Assembly: GCF_016920785.2 (NCBI RefSeq)
Contig: NW_024609927.1
Span: 750,001-814,000, forward strand
From: Ixodes scapularis
Lineage: Eukaryota; Arthropoda; Arachnida; Ixodida; Ixodidae
Direction: 5' to 3'
DNA length: 64,000 nucleotides
Every line of letters starts with the position of its first letter. Within the stretch, counting starts at the first letter, position 1. Made by a program: the position numbers and the translations under genes. Positions 12,401-24,900 of the stretch are shown in pieces. Under the pieces are notes generated by a model. It was not told where the DNA came from. It worked only from the letters and a program-made list of their open reading frames with translations, and ran no database searches.

Positions 12401-13203
12401 CAGCAACACCTGAACGACGGAGAAGAGGATTGACATCGTTGTTTCCAATGCGATGCCGTGCCCCAACTGGCCTCGCTGACTGACTAGCTTAAGTAGCCAT
12501 GCGTCCGAATAGCTGTTCGGTGACGTCCCAGGTTGCCAGACACCATACCCGTTGTAGGCCAAGCGTGGTGACTTGATCGTTGGTGCCACCGGGATAGTTG
12601 TCGAGTCACTCGCTGGGACGATTCAAATACCATCCCAGTCGAAGAAGCGTCCCTGAAGATGACCGGGCGACGTTGTTGCGTATGCAGCTGTCAGCAACAC
12701 CTGAACGACGGAGAAGAGGATTGACATCGTTGTTTCCAATGCGATGCCGTGCCCCAACTGGCCTCGCTGACTGACTAGCTTAAGTAGCCATGCGTCCGAA
12801 TAGCTGTTCGGTGACGTCCCAGGTTGGCGGACACCATACACGTTGTAGGCCAAGCGTGGTGACTTGATCGTTGGTGCCACCAGGATAGTTGTCGAGTCAC
12901 TCGCTGGGACGATTCAAATACCATCCCAGTCGAAGAAGTGTCCCTGTAGATGACCGGGCGACGTTGTTGCGTATGCACCTGTCAGCAACACCTGAACGAC
13001 GCAGAAAAGGATTGACATCTTTGTTTCCAATGCGATTCCGTGCCCCAACTGTTCTTGCTGACTGACTAGCTTAAGTAGCCATGCGTCCGAATAGCTGTTC
13101 GGTGACGTCCCAGGTTGCCAGACACCATACACGTTGTAGGCCAACGTAGTGACTTGATCGTTGGTGCCACCGGGATAGTTGTCGAGTCACTGGCTGGGAC
13201 GAT

Positions 13204-13752
13204 TCAAATACCATCCCAGTCGAAGAAGTGTCCCTGAAGATGACCGGGCGACGTTGTTGCGTATGCAGCTGTCAGCAACACCTGAACGACGGAGAAGAGG
13301 ATTGACATCGTTGTTTCCAATGCGATGCCGTGCCCCAACTGGCCACGCTGACTGACTAGCTTAAGTAGCCATGCGTCCGAATAGCTGTTCGGTGACGTCC
13401 CAGGTTGCCGGACACCATACACGTTGTAGGCCAAGTGTGGTGACTTGATCGTTGGTGCCACCGGGATAGTTGTCGAGTCACTCGCTGGGACGATTCTAAT
13501 ACCATCCCAGTCGAAGAAGTGTCCCTGAAGATGACCGGGTGACGTTGTTGCGTATGCAGCTGTCAGCAACACCTGAACGACGGAGAAGAGGATTGACATC
13601 GTTGTTTCCAATGCGATGCCGTGCCCCAACTGGCCTCGCTGACTGACTAGCTTAAGTAGCCATGCGTCCGAATAGCTGTTCGGTGACGTCCCCGGTTGCC
13701 AGACACCATACACGTTGTAGGCCAAGCGTGGTGACTTGATCGTTGGTGCCAC
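13204..13752 (-). other. Stop-loss dimer frame of 182 codons, judged non-coding
   Basis: The TGA between two monomers is changed to AGA (plus strand gattCTaat instead of gattCAaat), so the minus-strand frame reads through two monomers. The same change recurs at 4188-4736, 13786-14334, 25131-25679, 28039-28584, 33853-34398, 34723-35268, 39378-39923 and 46070-46615; in the last five a 3-bp deletion shortens the frame to 181 codons. A separate TGA to TCA change gives 58874-59422. The copies follow higher-order duplication, so they look like hitchhiking variants of one monomer subtype and not a selected fusion protein. No start context or promoter supports expression. Confidence 0.15.
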
Positions 13753-14367
13753 CGGGATAGTTGTCGAGTCACTCGCTGGGACGATTCAAATACCATCCCA
13801 GTCGAAGAAGTGTCCCTGAAGATGACCGGGCGACGTTGTTGCGTATGCAGCTGTCAGCAACACCTGAACGACGGAGAAGAGGATTGACATCGTTGTTTCC
13901 AATGCGATGCCGTGCCCCAACTGGCCTCGCTGACTGACTAGCTTAAGTAGCCATGCGTCCGAATAGCTGTTCGGTGACGTCCCAGGTTGCCGGACACCAT
14001 ACACGTTGTAGGCCAAGTGTGGTGACTTGATCGTTGGTGCCACCGGGATAGTTGTCGAGTCACTCGCTGGGACGATTCTAATACCATCCCAGTCGAAGAA
14101 GTGTCCCTGAAGATGACCGGGTGACGTTGTTGCGTATGCAGCTGTCAGCAACACCTGAACGACGGAGAAGAGGATTGACATCGTTGTTTCCAATGCGATG
14201 CCGTGCCCCAACTGGCCTCGCTGACTGACTAGCTTAAGTAGCCATGCGTCCGAATAGCTGTTCGGTGACGTCCCCGGTTGCCAGACACCATACACGTTGT
14301 AGGCCAAGCGTGGTGACTTGATCGTTGGTGCCACCGGGATAGTTGTCGAGTCACTCGCTGGGACGAT
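13204..14367. repeat. Tandem duplication of a monomer pair (2 x 582 bp)
   Basis: The pair 13204-13785 is repeated at 13786-14367. Both copies share the stop-loss gattCTaat, agTgtgg, accgggTgacg and gtcccCggttg variants. The only difference I saw is ggccAcgctg near 13344 against ggccTcgctg in the second copy. The near-identity points to a recent local event. Confidence 0.85.
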
Positions 14368-17277
14368 TCAAATACCATCCCAGTCGAAGAAGTGTCCCTG
14401 AAGATGACCGGGCGACGTTGTTGCGTATGCAGCTGTCAGCAACACCTGAACGACGGAGAAGAGGATTGACATCGTTGTTTCCAATGCGATGCCGTGCCCC
14501 AACTGGCCTCGCTGACTGACTAGCTTAAGTAGCCATGCGTCCGAATAGCTGTTCGGTGACGTCCCAGGTTGCCGGACACCATACTCGTTGTAGGCCAAGC
14601 GTGGTGACTTGATCGTTGGTGCCACCGGGATAGTTGTCGAGTCACTCGCTGGGACGATTCAAATACCATCATAGTCGAAGAAGTGTCCCTGAAGATGACC
14701 GGGCGACGTTGTTGCGTATGCAGCTGTCAGCAACACCTGAACGACGGAGAAGAGGATTGACATCGTTGTTTCCAATGCGATGCCGTGCCCCAACTGGCCT
14801 CGCTGACTGACTAGCTTAAGTAGCCATGCGTCCGAATAGCTGTTCGGTGACGTCCCAGGTTGCCGGACACCATACACGTTGTAGGCCAAGCGTGGTGACT
14901 TGATCGTTGGTGCCACCGGGATAGTTGTCGAGTCACTCGCTGGGACGATTCAAATACCATCCCAGTCGAAGAAGTGTCCCTGAAGATGACCGGGCGACGT
15001 TGTTGCGTATGCAGCTGTCAGCAACACCTGAACAACGGAGAAGAGGATTGACATCGTTGTTTCCAATGCGATGCCGTGCCCCAACTGGCCTCGCTGACTG
15101 ACTAGCTTAAGTAGCCATGCGTCCGAATAGCTGTTGGGTGACGTCCCAGGTTGCCAGACACCATACACGTTGTAGGCCAAGCGTGGTGACTTGATCGTTG
15201 GTGCCACCGGGATAGTTGTCGAGTCACTCGCTGGGACGATTCAAATACCATCCCAGTCGAAGAAGTGTCCCTGAAGATGACCGGGCGACGTTGCTGCGTA
15301 TGCAGCTGTCAGCAACACCTGAACGACGGAGAAGAGGATTGACATCGTTGTTTCCAATCCGATGCCGTGCCCCATCTGGCCTCGCTGACTGACTAGCTTA
15401 AGTAGCCATGCGTCCGAATAGCTGTTCGGTGACGTCCCAGGTTGCCGGACACCATACACGTTGTAGGCCAAGCGTGGTGACTTGATCGTTGGTGCCACTG
15501 GGATAGTTGTCGAGTCACTCGCTGGGACGATTCAAATACCATCCCTGTCGAAGACGTGTCTGTGAAGATGACCGGGCGACGTTGTTGCGTATGCAGCTGT
15601 CAACAACACCTGAACGACGGAGAAGAGGATTGACATCGTTGTTTCCAACGCGACGCCGTGCCCCAACTGGCCTCGCTGACTGACTAGCTTAAGTAGCCAT
15701 GCGTCCGAATAGCTGTTCGGTGACGTCCCAGGTTGCCAGACACCATACACGTTGTAGGCCAAGCATGGTGACTTGATCGTTGGTGCCACCGGGATAGTTG
15801 TCGAGTCACTCGCTGGGACGATTCAAATACCATCCCAGTCGAAGAAGTGTCCCTGAAGATGACCGGGCGACGTTCTTGCGTATGCAGCTGTCAGCAACAC
15901 CTGAACGACGGAGAAGGGGATTGACATCGTTGTTTCCAATGTGATGCCGTGCCCCAACTGGCCTCGCTGACTGACTAGCTTAAGTAGCCGTGCGTCCGAA
16001 TAGCTGTTCGGTGACGTCCCAGGTTGCCAGACACCATACACGTTGTAGGCCAAGCGTGGTGGCTTGATCGTTGGTGCCACCGGGATAGTTGTCGAGTCAC
16101 TCGCTGGGACGATTCAAATACCATCCCAGTCGAAGAAGTGTCCCTGAAGATGACCGGGCGACGTTGTTGCGTATGCAGCTGTCAGCAACACCTGAACGAC
16201 GGAGAAGAGGATTGACATCGTTGTTTCCAATGCGATGCCGTGCCCCAACTGGCGTCGCTGACTGCTTAGCTTAAGTAGCCATGCGTCCGAATAGCTGTTC
16301 GGTGACGTCCCAGGTTGCCAGACACCATACCCGTTGTAGGCCAAGCGTGGTGACTTGATCGTTGGTGCCACCGGGATAGTTGTCGAGTCACTCGCTGGGA
16401 CGATTCAAATACCATCCCAGTCGAAGAAGTGTCCCTGAAGATGACCGGGCGACGTTGTTGCGTATGCAGCTGTCAGCAACACCTGAACGACGGAGGAGAG
16501 GATTGACATCGTTGTTTCCAATGCGATGCCGTGCCCCAACTGGCCTCGCTGACTGACTAGCTTAAGTAGCCATGCGTCCGAATAGCTGTTCGGTGACGTC
16601 CCAGGTTGCCAGACACCATACTCGTTGTAGGGCAAGCGTGGTGACTTGATCGTTGGTGCCACCAGGATAGTTGTCGAGTCACTCGCTGGGACGATTCAAA
16701 TACCATCCCAGTCGAAGAAGTGTCCCTGAAGATGACCGGGCGACGTTGTTGCGTATGCAGCTGTCAGCAACACCTGAATGACGGAGAAGAGGATTGACAT
16801 CATTGTTTCCAATGCGATGCCGTGCCCAAACTGGCCTCGCTGACTGACTAGCTTAAGTAGCCATGCGTCCGAATAGCTGTTCGGTGACGTCCCAGGTTGC
16901 CAGACACCATACACGTTGTAGGAAAAGCGTGGTGACTTGATCGTTGGTGCCACCGGGATAGTTGTCGAGTCACTCGCTGGGACGATTCAAATACCATCCC
17001 AGTCGAAGAAGTGTCCCTGAAGATGACCGGGCGACGTTGTTGCGTATGCAGCTGTCAGCAACACCTGAACGACGGAGAAGAGGATTGGCATCGTTGTTTG
17101 CAATGCGATGCCGTGCCCCAACTGGCCTCGCTGACTGACTAGCTTAAGTAGCCATGCGTCCGAATAGCTGTTCGGTGACGTCCCAGGTTGCCGGACACCA
17201 TACACGTTGTAGGCCAAGCGTGGTGACTTGATCGTTGGTGCCACCGGGATAGTTGTCGAGTCACTCGCTGGGACGAT

Positions 17278-19314
17278 TCAAATACCATCCCAGTCGAAGA
17301 TGTGTCCCTGAAGATGACCGGGCGACGTTGTTGCGTATGCAGCTGTCAGCAACACCTGAACGACGGAGAAGAGGATTGACATCGTTGTTTCCAATGCGAT
17401 GCCGTGCCCCAACTTGCCTCGCTGACTGACTAGCTTAAGTAGCCATGCGTCCGAATAGCTGTTCGGTGACGTCCCAGGTTGCCAGAAACCATACACGTTG
17501 TAGGCCAAGCGTGGTTACTTGATCGTTGGTGCCACCGGGATAGTTGTCGAGTCACTCGCTGGGACGATTCAAATACCATCCCAGTCGAAGATGTGTCCCT
17601 GAAGATGACCGGGCGACGTTGTTGCGTATGCAGCTGTCAGCAACACCTGAACGACGGAGAAGAGGATGGACATCGTTGTTTCCAATGCGATGCCGTGCCC
17701 CAACTGGCCTCGCTGACTGACTAGCTTAAGTAGCCATGCGTCCGAATAGCTGTTCGGTGACATCCCCGGTTGCCAGACACCATACACGTTGTAGGCCAAG
17801 CGTGGTGACTTGATCGTTGGTGCCACCGGGATAGTTGTCGAGTCACTCGCTGGGACGATTCAAATACCATCCCAGTCGAAGAAGTGTCCCTGAAGATGAC
17901 CGGGCGACGTTGTTGCGTATGCAGCTGTCAGCAACACCTGAACGACGGAGAAGAGGATTGACATCGTTGTTTGCAATGCGATGCCGTGCCCCAACTGGCC
18001 TCGCTGACTGACTAGCTTAAGTAGCCATGCGTCCGAATAGCTGTTCGGTGACGTCCCAGGTTGCCGGACACCATACACGTTGTAGGCCAAGCGTGGTGAC
18101 TTGATCGTTGGTGCCACCGGGTTAGTTGTCGAGTCACTCGCTGGGACGATTCAAATACCATCCCAGTCGAAGAAGTGTCCCTGAAGATGACCGGGCGACG
18201 TTGTTGCGTATGCAGCTGTCAGCAACACCTGAACGACGGAGAAGAGAATTGACATCGTTGTTTCCAATGCGATGCCGTGCCCCAACTGGCCTCGCTGACT
18301 GACTAGCTTAAGTAGCCATGCGTCCGAATAGCTGTTCGGTGACGTCCCAGGTTGCCGGACACGATACACGTTGTAGGCCAAGCGTGGTGACTTGATCGTT
18401 GGTGCCACCGGGATAGTTGTCGAGTCACTCGCTGGGACGATTCAAATACCATCATAGTCGAAGAAGTGTCCCTGAAGATGACCGGGCGACGTTGTTGCGT
18501 ATGCAGCTGTCAGCAACACCTGAACAACGGAGAAGAGGATTGACATCGTTGTTTCCAATGCGATGCCGTTCCCCAACTGGCCTCGCTGACTGACTAGCTT
18601 AAGTAGCCATGCGTCTGAATAGCTGTTCGGTGACGTCCCAGGTTGCCGGACACCATACACGTTGTAGGCCAAGCGTGGTGACTTGATCGTTGGTGCCACC
18701 GGGATAGTTGTCGAGTCACTCGCTGGGACGATTCAAATACCATCCCAGTCGAAGAAGTGTCCCTGAAGATGACCGGGCGACGTTGTTGCGTATGCAGCTG
18801 TCAGCAACGCCTCAACGACGGAGAAGAGGATTGACATCGTTGTTTCCAATGCGATGCCGTGCCCCAACTGGCCTCGCTGACTGACTAGCTTAAGTAGCCA
18901 TGCGTCCGAATAGCTGTTCGGTGACGTCCCAGGTTGCCAGACACCATACACGTTGTAGGCCAAGCGTGGTGACTTGATCGTTGGTGCCACCGGGATAGTT
19001 GTCGAGTCACTCGCTGGGACGATTCAAATATCATCCCAGTCGAAGAAGTGTCCCTGAAGATGACCGGGCGACGTTGTTGCGTATGCAGCTGTCAGCAACA
19101 CCTGAACGACGGAGAAGAGGATTGACATCGTTGTTTCCAATCGGATGCCGTGCCCCAACTGGCCTCGCTGACTGACTAGCTTAAGTAGCCATGCGTCCGA
19201 ATAGCTGTTCGGTGACGTCCCAGGTTGCCAGACACCATACTCGTTGTAGGGCAAGCGTGGTGACTTGATCGTTGGTGCCACCAGGATAGTTGTCGAGTCA
19301 CTCGCTGGGACGAT
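17278..19314. repeat. Seven-monomer tandem duplication, copy 1 (2,037 bp)
   Basis: Monomer order: ccagaAacc (17278), ggaTgGacatc with gtgacAtccccgg (17569), tttGcaatg with accgggTtag (17860), gagAattg (18151), ccatcATagtc with ccgtTcccc (18442), caacGcctC (18733) and aaataTcatc with aatcGgatg (19024). The same order follows 2,037 bp later. Confidence 0.85.
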
Positions 19315-19605
19315 TCAAATACCATCCCAGTCGAAGAGGTGTCCCTGAAGATGACCGGGCGACGTTGTTGCGTATGCAGCTGTCAGCAACACCTGAACAA
19401 CGGAGAAGAGGATTGACATCGTTGTTTCCAACGCGACGCCTTGCCCCAACTTGCCTCGCTGACTGACTAGCTTAAGTAGCCATGCGTCCGAATAGCTGTT
19501 CGGTGACGTCCCAGGTTGCCAGAAACCATACACGTTGTAGGCCAAGCGTGGTGACTTGATCGTTGGTGCCACCGGGATAGTTGTCGAGTCACTCGCTGGG
19601 ACGAT
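19315..19605. repeat. Chimeric monomer at the junction of the 7-monomer duplication
   Basis: The left part carries gaagaGgtg, gaacAacgg and caaCgcgaCgcc, as in the monomers at 22804 and 53635 that normally follow the catacTcg subtype. The right part carries aactTgcc and ccagaAacc, as at 17278. The switch lies between about 19440 and 19450. This is what an unequal crossover between out-of-register monomers would leave. Confidence 0.7.
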
Positions 19606-21351
19606 TCAAATACCATCCCAGTCGAAGATGTGTCCCTGAAGATGACCGGACGACGTTGTTGCGTATGCAGCTGTCAGCAACACCTGAACGACGGAGAAGA
19701 GGATGGACATCGTTGTTTCCAATGCGATGCCGTGCCCCAACTGGCCTCGCTGACTGACTAGCTTAAGTAGCCATGCGTCCGAATAGCTGTTCGGTGACAT
19801 CCCCGGTTGCCAGACACCATACACGTTGTAGGCCAAGCGTGGTGACTTGATCGTTGGTGCCACCGGGATAGTTGTCGAGTCACTCGCTGGGACGATTCAA
19901 ATACCATCCCAGTCGAAGAAGTGTCCCTGAAGATGACCGGGCGACGTTGTTGCGTATGCAGCTGTCAGCAACACCTGAACGACGGAGAAGAGGATTGACA
20001 TCGTTGTTTGCAATGCGATGCCGTGCCCCAACTGGCCTCGCTGACTGACTAGCTTAAGTAGCCATGCGTCCGAATAGCTGTTCGGTGACGTCCCAGGTTG
20101 CCGGACACCATACACGTTGTAGGCCAAGCGTGGTGACTTGATCGTTGGTGCCACCGGGTTAGTTGTCGAGTCACTCGCTGGGACGATTCAAATACCATCC
20201 CAGTCGAAGAAGTGTCCCTGAAGATGACCGGGCGACGTTGTTGCGTATGCAGCTGTCAGCAACACCTGAACGACGGAGAAGAGAATTGACATCGTTGTTT
20301 CCAATGCGATGCCGTGCCCCAACTGGCCTCGCTGACTGACTAGCTTAAGTAGCCATGCGTCCGAATAGCTGTTCGGTGACGTCCCAGGTTGCCGGACACC
20401 ATACACGTTGTAGGCCAAGCGTGGTGACTTGATCGTTGGTGCCACCGGGATAGTTGTCGAGTCACTCGCTGGGACGATTCAAATACCATCATAGTCGAAG
20501 AAGTGTCCCTGAAGATGACCGGGCGACGTTGTTGCGTATGCAGCTGTTAGCAACACCTGAACGACGGAGAAGAGGATTGACATCGTTGTTTCCAATGCGA
20601 TGCCGTTCCCCAACTGGCCTCGCTGACTGACTAGCTTAAGTAGCCATGCGTCCGAATAGCTGTTCGGTGACGTCCCAGGTTGCCGGACACCATACACGTT
20701 GTAGGCCAAGCGTGGTGACTTGATCGTTGGTGCAACCGGGATAGTTGTCGAGTCACTCGCTGGGACGATTCAAATACCATCCCAGTCGAAGAAGTGTCCC
20801 TGAAGATGACCGGGCGACGTTGTTGCGTATGCAGCTGTCAGCAACGCCTCAACGACGGAGAAGAGGATTGACATCGTTGTTTCCAATGCGATGCCGTGCC
20901 CCAACTGGCCTCGCTGACTGACTAGCTTAAGTAGCCATGCGTCCGAATAGCTGTTCGGTGACGTCCCAGGTTGCCAGACACCATACACGTTGTAGGCCAA
21001 GCGTGGTGACTTGATCGTTGGTGCCACCGGGATAGTTGTCGAGTCACTCGCTGGGACGATTCAAATATCATCCCAGTCGAAGAAGTGTCCCTGAAGATGA
21101 CCGGGCGACGTTGTTGCGTATGCAGCTGTCAGCAACACCTGAACGACGGAGAAGAGGATTGACATCGTTGTTTCCAATCGGATGCCGTGCCCCAACTGGC
21201 CTCGCTGACTGACTAGCTTAAGTAGCCATGCGTCCGAATAGCTGTTCGGTGACGTCCCAGGTTGCCAGACACCATACTCGTTGTAGGGCAAGCGTGGTGA
21301 CTTGATCGTTGGTGCCACCAGGATAGTTGTCGAGTCACTCGCTGGGACGAT
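19315..21351. repeat. Seven-monomer tandem duplication, copy 2 (2,037 bp)
   Basis: It repeats the order of the preceding seven monomers: ggaTgGacatc at 19606, accgggTtag near 20157, gagAattg near 20283, ccatcATagtc at 20479, caacGcctC near 20845 and aaataTcatc at 21061. Its first monomer (19315) is chimeric and marks the junction. The offset is exactly 7 x 291, with no indel between copies. Confidence 0.85.
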
Positions 21352-21930
21352 TCAAATACCATCCCAGTCGAAGAAGTGTCCCTGAAGATGACCGGGCGAC
21401 GTTGCTGCGTATGCAGCTGTCAGCAACACCTGAACGACGAAGAGGATTGACATCGTTGTTTCCAATCCGATGCCGTGCCCCATCTGGCCTCGCTGACTGA
21501 CTAGCTTAAGTAGCCATGCGTCCGAATAGCTGTTCGGTGACGTCCCAGGTTGCCGGACACCATACACGTTGTAGGCCAAGCGTGGTGACTTGATCGTTGG
21601 TGCCACTGGGATAGTTGTCGAGTCACTCGCTGGGACGATTCAAATACCATCCCAGTCGAAGAAGTGTCCCTGAAGATGACCGGGCGACGTTGCTGCGTAT
21701 GCAGCTGTCAGCAACACCTGAACGACGGAGAAGAGGATTGACATCGTTGTTTCAAATCCGATGCCGTGCCCCAACTGGCCTCGCTGACTGACTAGCTTAA
21801 GTAGCCATGCGTCCGAATAGCTGTTCGGTGACGTCCCAGGTTGCCAGACACCATTCACGTTGTAGGCCAAGCATGGTGACTTGATCGTTGGTGCCACCGG
21901 GATAGTTGTCGAGTCACTCGCTGGGACGAT

Positions 21931-24900
21931 TCAAATACCATCCCAGTCGAAGAAGTGTCCCTGAAGATGACCGGGCGACGTTCTTGCGTATGCAGCTGTC
22001 AGCAACACCTGAACGACGGAGAAGGGGATTGACATCGTTGTTTCCAATGCGATGCCGTGCCCCAACTGGCCTCGCTGACTGACTAGCTTAAGTAGCCGTG
22101 CGTCCGAATAGCTGTTCGCTGACGTCCCAGGTTGCCAGACACCATACACGTTGTAGGCCAAGCGTGGTGGCTTGATCGTTGGTGCCACCGGGATAGTTGT
22201 CGAGTCACTCGCTGGGACGATTCAAATACCATCCCAGTCGAAGAAGTGTCCCTGAAGATGACCGGGCGACGTTGTTGCGTATGCAGCTGTCAGCAACACC
22301 TGAACGACGGAGAAGAGGATTGACATCGTTGTTTCCAATGCGATGCCGTGCCCCAACTGGCGTCGCTGACTGCTTAGCTTAAGTAGCCATGCGTCCGAAT
22401 AGCTGTTCGGTGACGTCCCAGGTTGCCAGACACCATACACGTTGTAGGCCAAGCGTGGTGACTTGATCGTTGGTGCCACCGGGATAGTTGTCGAGTCACT
22501 CGCTGGGACGATTCAAATACCATCCCAGTCGAAGAAGTGTCCCTGAAGATGACCGGGCGACGTTGTTGCGTATGCAGCTGTCAGCAACACCTGAACGACG
22601 GAGGAGAGGATTGACATCGTTGTTTCCAATGCGATGCCGTGCCCCAACTGGCCTCGCTGACTGACTAGCTTAAGTAGCCATGCGTCCGAATAGCTGTTCG
22701 GTGACGTCCCAGGTTGCCAGACACCATACTCGTTGTAGGGCAAGCGTGGTGACTTGATCGTTGGTGTCACCAGGATAGTTGTAGAGTCACTCGCTGGGAC
22801 CATTCAAATACCATCCCAGTCGAAGAGGTGTCCCTGAAGATGACCGGGCGACGTTGTTGCGTATGCAGCTGTCAGCAACACCTGAACAACGCAGAAGAGG
22901 ATAGACATCGTTGTTTCCAACGCGACGCCGTGCCCCAACTGGCCTCGCTGACTGACTAGCTTAAGTAGCCATGCGTCCGAATAGCTGTTCGGTGACGTCC
23001 CAGGTTGCCAGACACCATACACGTTGTAGGCCAAGCGTGGTGACTTGATCGTTGGTGCCACCGGGATAGTTGTCGAGTCACTCGCTGGGACGATTCAAAT
23101 ACCATCCCAGTCGAAGAAGTGTCCCTGAAGATGACCGGGCGACGTTGTTGCGTATGCAGCTGTCAGCAACACCTGAATGACGGAGAAGAGGATTGACATC
23201 GTTGTTTCCAATGCGATGCCGTGCCCCAACTGGCGTCGCTGACTGCTTAGCTTAAGTAGCCATGCGTCCGAATAGCTGTTCGGTGACGTCCCAGGTTGCC
23301 AGACACCATACCCGTTGTAGGCCAAGCGTGGTGACTTGATCGTTGGTGCCACCGGGATAGTTGTCGAGTCACTCGCTGGGACGATTCAAATACCATCCCA
23401 GTCGAAGATGTGTCCCTGAAGATGACCGGGCGACGTTGTTGCGTATGCAGCTGTCAGCAACACCTGAACGAGGGAGAAGAGGATTGACATCGTTGTTTCC
23501 AATGCGATGCCGTGCCCCAACTGGCCTCGCTGACTGACTAGCTTAAGTAGCCATGCGTCCGAATAGCTGTTCGGTGACGTCCCAGGTTGCCGGACACCAT
23601 ACACGTTGTAGGCCAAGCGTGGTGACTTGATCGTTGGTGCCACCGGGATAGTTGTCGAGTCACTCGCTGGGACGATTCAAATACCATCCCAGTCGAAGAA
23701 GTGTCCGTGAAGATGACCGGGCGACGTTGTTGCGTATGCAGCTGTCAGCAACACCTGAACGACGGAGAAGAGGATTGACATCGTTGTTTCCAATGCGATG
23801 CCGTGCCCCAACTGGCCTCGCTGACTGACTAGCTTAAGTAGCCATGCGTCCGAATAGCTGTTCGGTGACGTCCTAGGTTGCCAGACACCATACACGTTGT
23901 AGGCCAAGCGTGGTGACTTGATCGTTGGTGCCACCGGGATAGTTGTCGAGTCACTCGCTGGGACGATTCAAATACCATCCCAGTCGAAGAAGTGTCCGTG
24001 AAGATGACCGGGCGACGTTGTTGCGTATGCAGCTGTCAGCAACACCTGAACGACGGAGAAGAGGATTGACATCGTTGTTTCCAATGCGATGCCGTGCCCC
24101 AACTGGCCTCGCTGACTGACTAGCTTAAGTAGCCATGCGTCCGAATAGCTGTTCGGTGACGTCCCAGGTTGCCGGACACCATACACGTTGTAGGCCAAGC
24201 GTGGTGACTTGATCGTTGGTGCCACCGGGATAGTTGTCGAGTCACTCGCTGGGACGATTCAAATACCATCCCAGTCGAAGAAGTGTCCCTGAAGATGACC
24301 GGGCGACGTTGTTGCGTATGCAGCTGTCAGCAACACCTGAACGACGGAGAAGAGGATTGACATCGTTGTTTCCAATGCGATGCCGTGTCCCAACTGGCCT
24401 CGCTGACTGACTAGCTTAAGTAGCCATGCGTCCGAATAGCTGTTCGGTGACGTCCCAGGTTGCCGGACACCATACACGTTGTACGCCAAGCGTGGTGACT
24501 TGATCGTTGGTGCCACCGGGATAGTTGTCGAGTCACTCGCTGGGACGATTCAAATACCATCGCAGTCGAAGATGTGTCCCTGAAGAGGACCGGGCGACGT
24601 TGTTGCGTATGCAGCTGTCAGCAACACCTGAACGACGGCGAAGAGGATTGACATCGTTGTTTCCAATGCGATGCCGTGCCCCAACTGGCCTCGCTGACTG
24701 ACTAGCTTAAGTAGCCATGCGTCCGAATAGCTGTTCGGTGACGTCCCAGGTTGGCGGACACCATACACGTTGTAGGCCAAGCGTGGTGACTTGATCGTTG
24801 GTGCCACCAGGATAGTTGTCGAGTCACTCGCTGGGACGATTCAAATACCATCCCAGTCGAAGAAGTGTCCCTGTAGATGACCGGGCGACGTTGTTGCGTA

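Larger units (their letters stand above)
10295..15822. repeat. Higher-order unit A3, 19 monomers (5,528 bp)
   Basis: The first three monomers (10295, 10586, 10877) keep the order of the two earlier units. From 11168 the order departs, with a ggcGtcgctgactgCt type and near-consensus monomers. The gcagaaaagg type returns at 12914 with its 1-bp deletion, followed by a duplicated dimer at 13204-14367. The end (14950, 15241, 15532) again matches the end of the previous unit (9422, 9713, 10004) in subtype order, leading into the next anchor. Confidence 0.8.
15823..21930. repeat. Higher-order segment A4, 21 monomers (6,108 bp)
   Basis: The anchor at 15823 is followed by the ggcGtcgctgactgCt subtype (16114), gaGgagagg with catacTcgttgtaggGc (16405), a catcAttg/cccAaactgg/ggAAaagc subtype (16696), tttGcaatg (16987), the ccagaAacc/aactTgcc subtype (17278) and a gaagaTgtg subtype (17569). 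This cassette recurs after later anchors at 42578, 49270 and 57710, and without an anchor at 53053. The middle is occupied by a 7-monomer tandem duplication, and a 3-bp deletion lies at about 21432. Confidence 0.8.
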
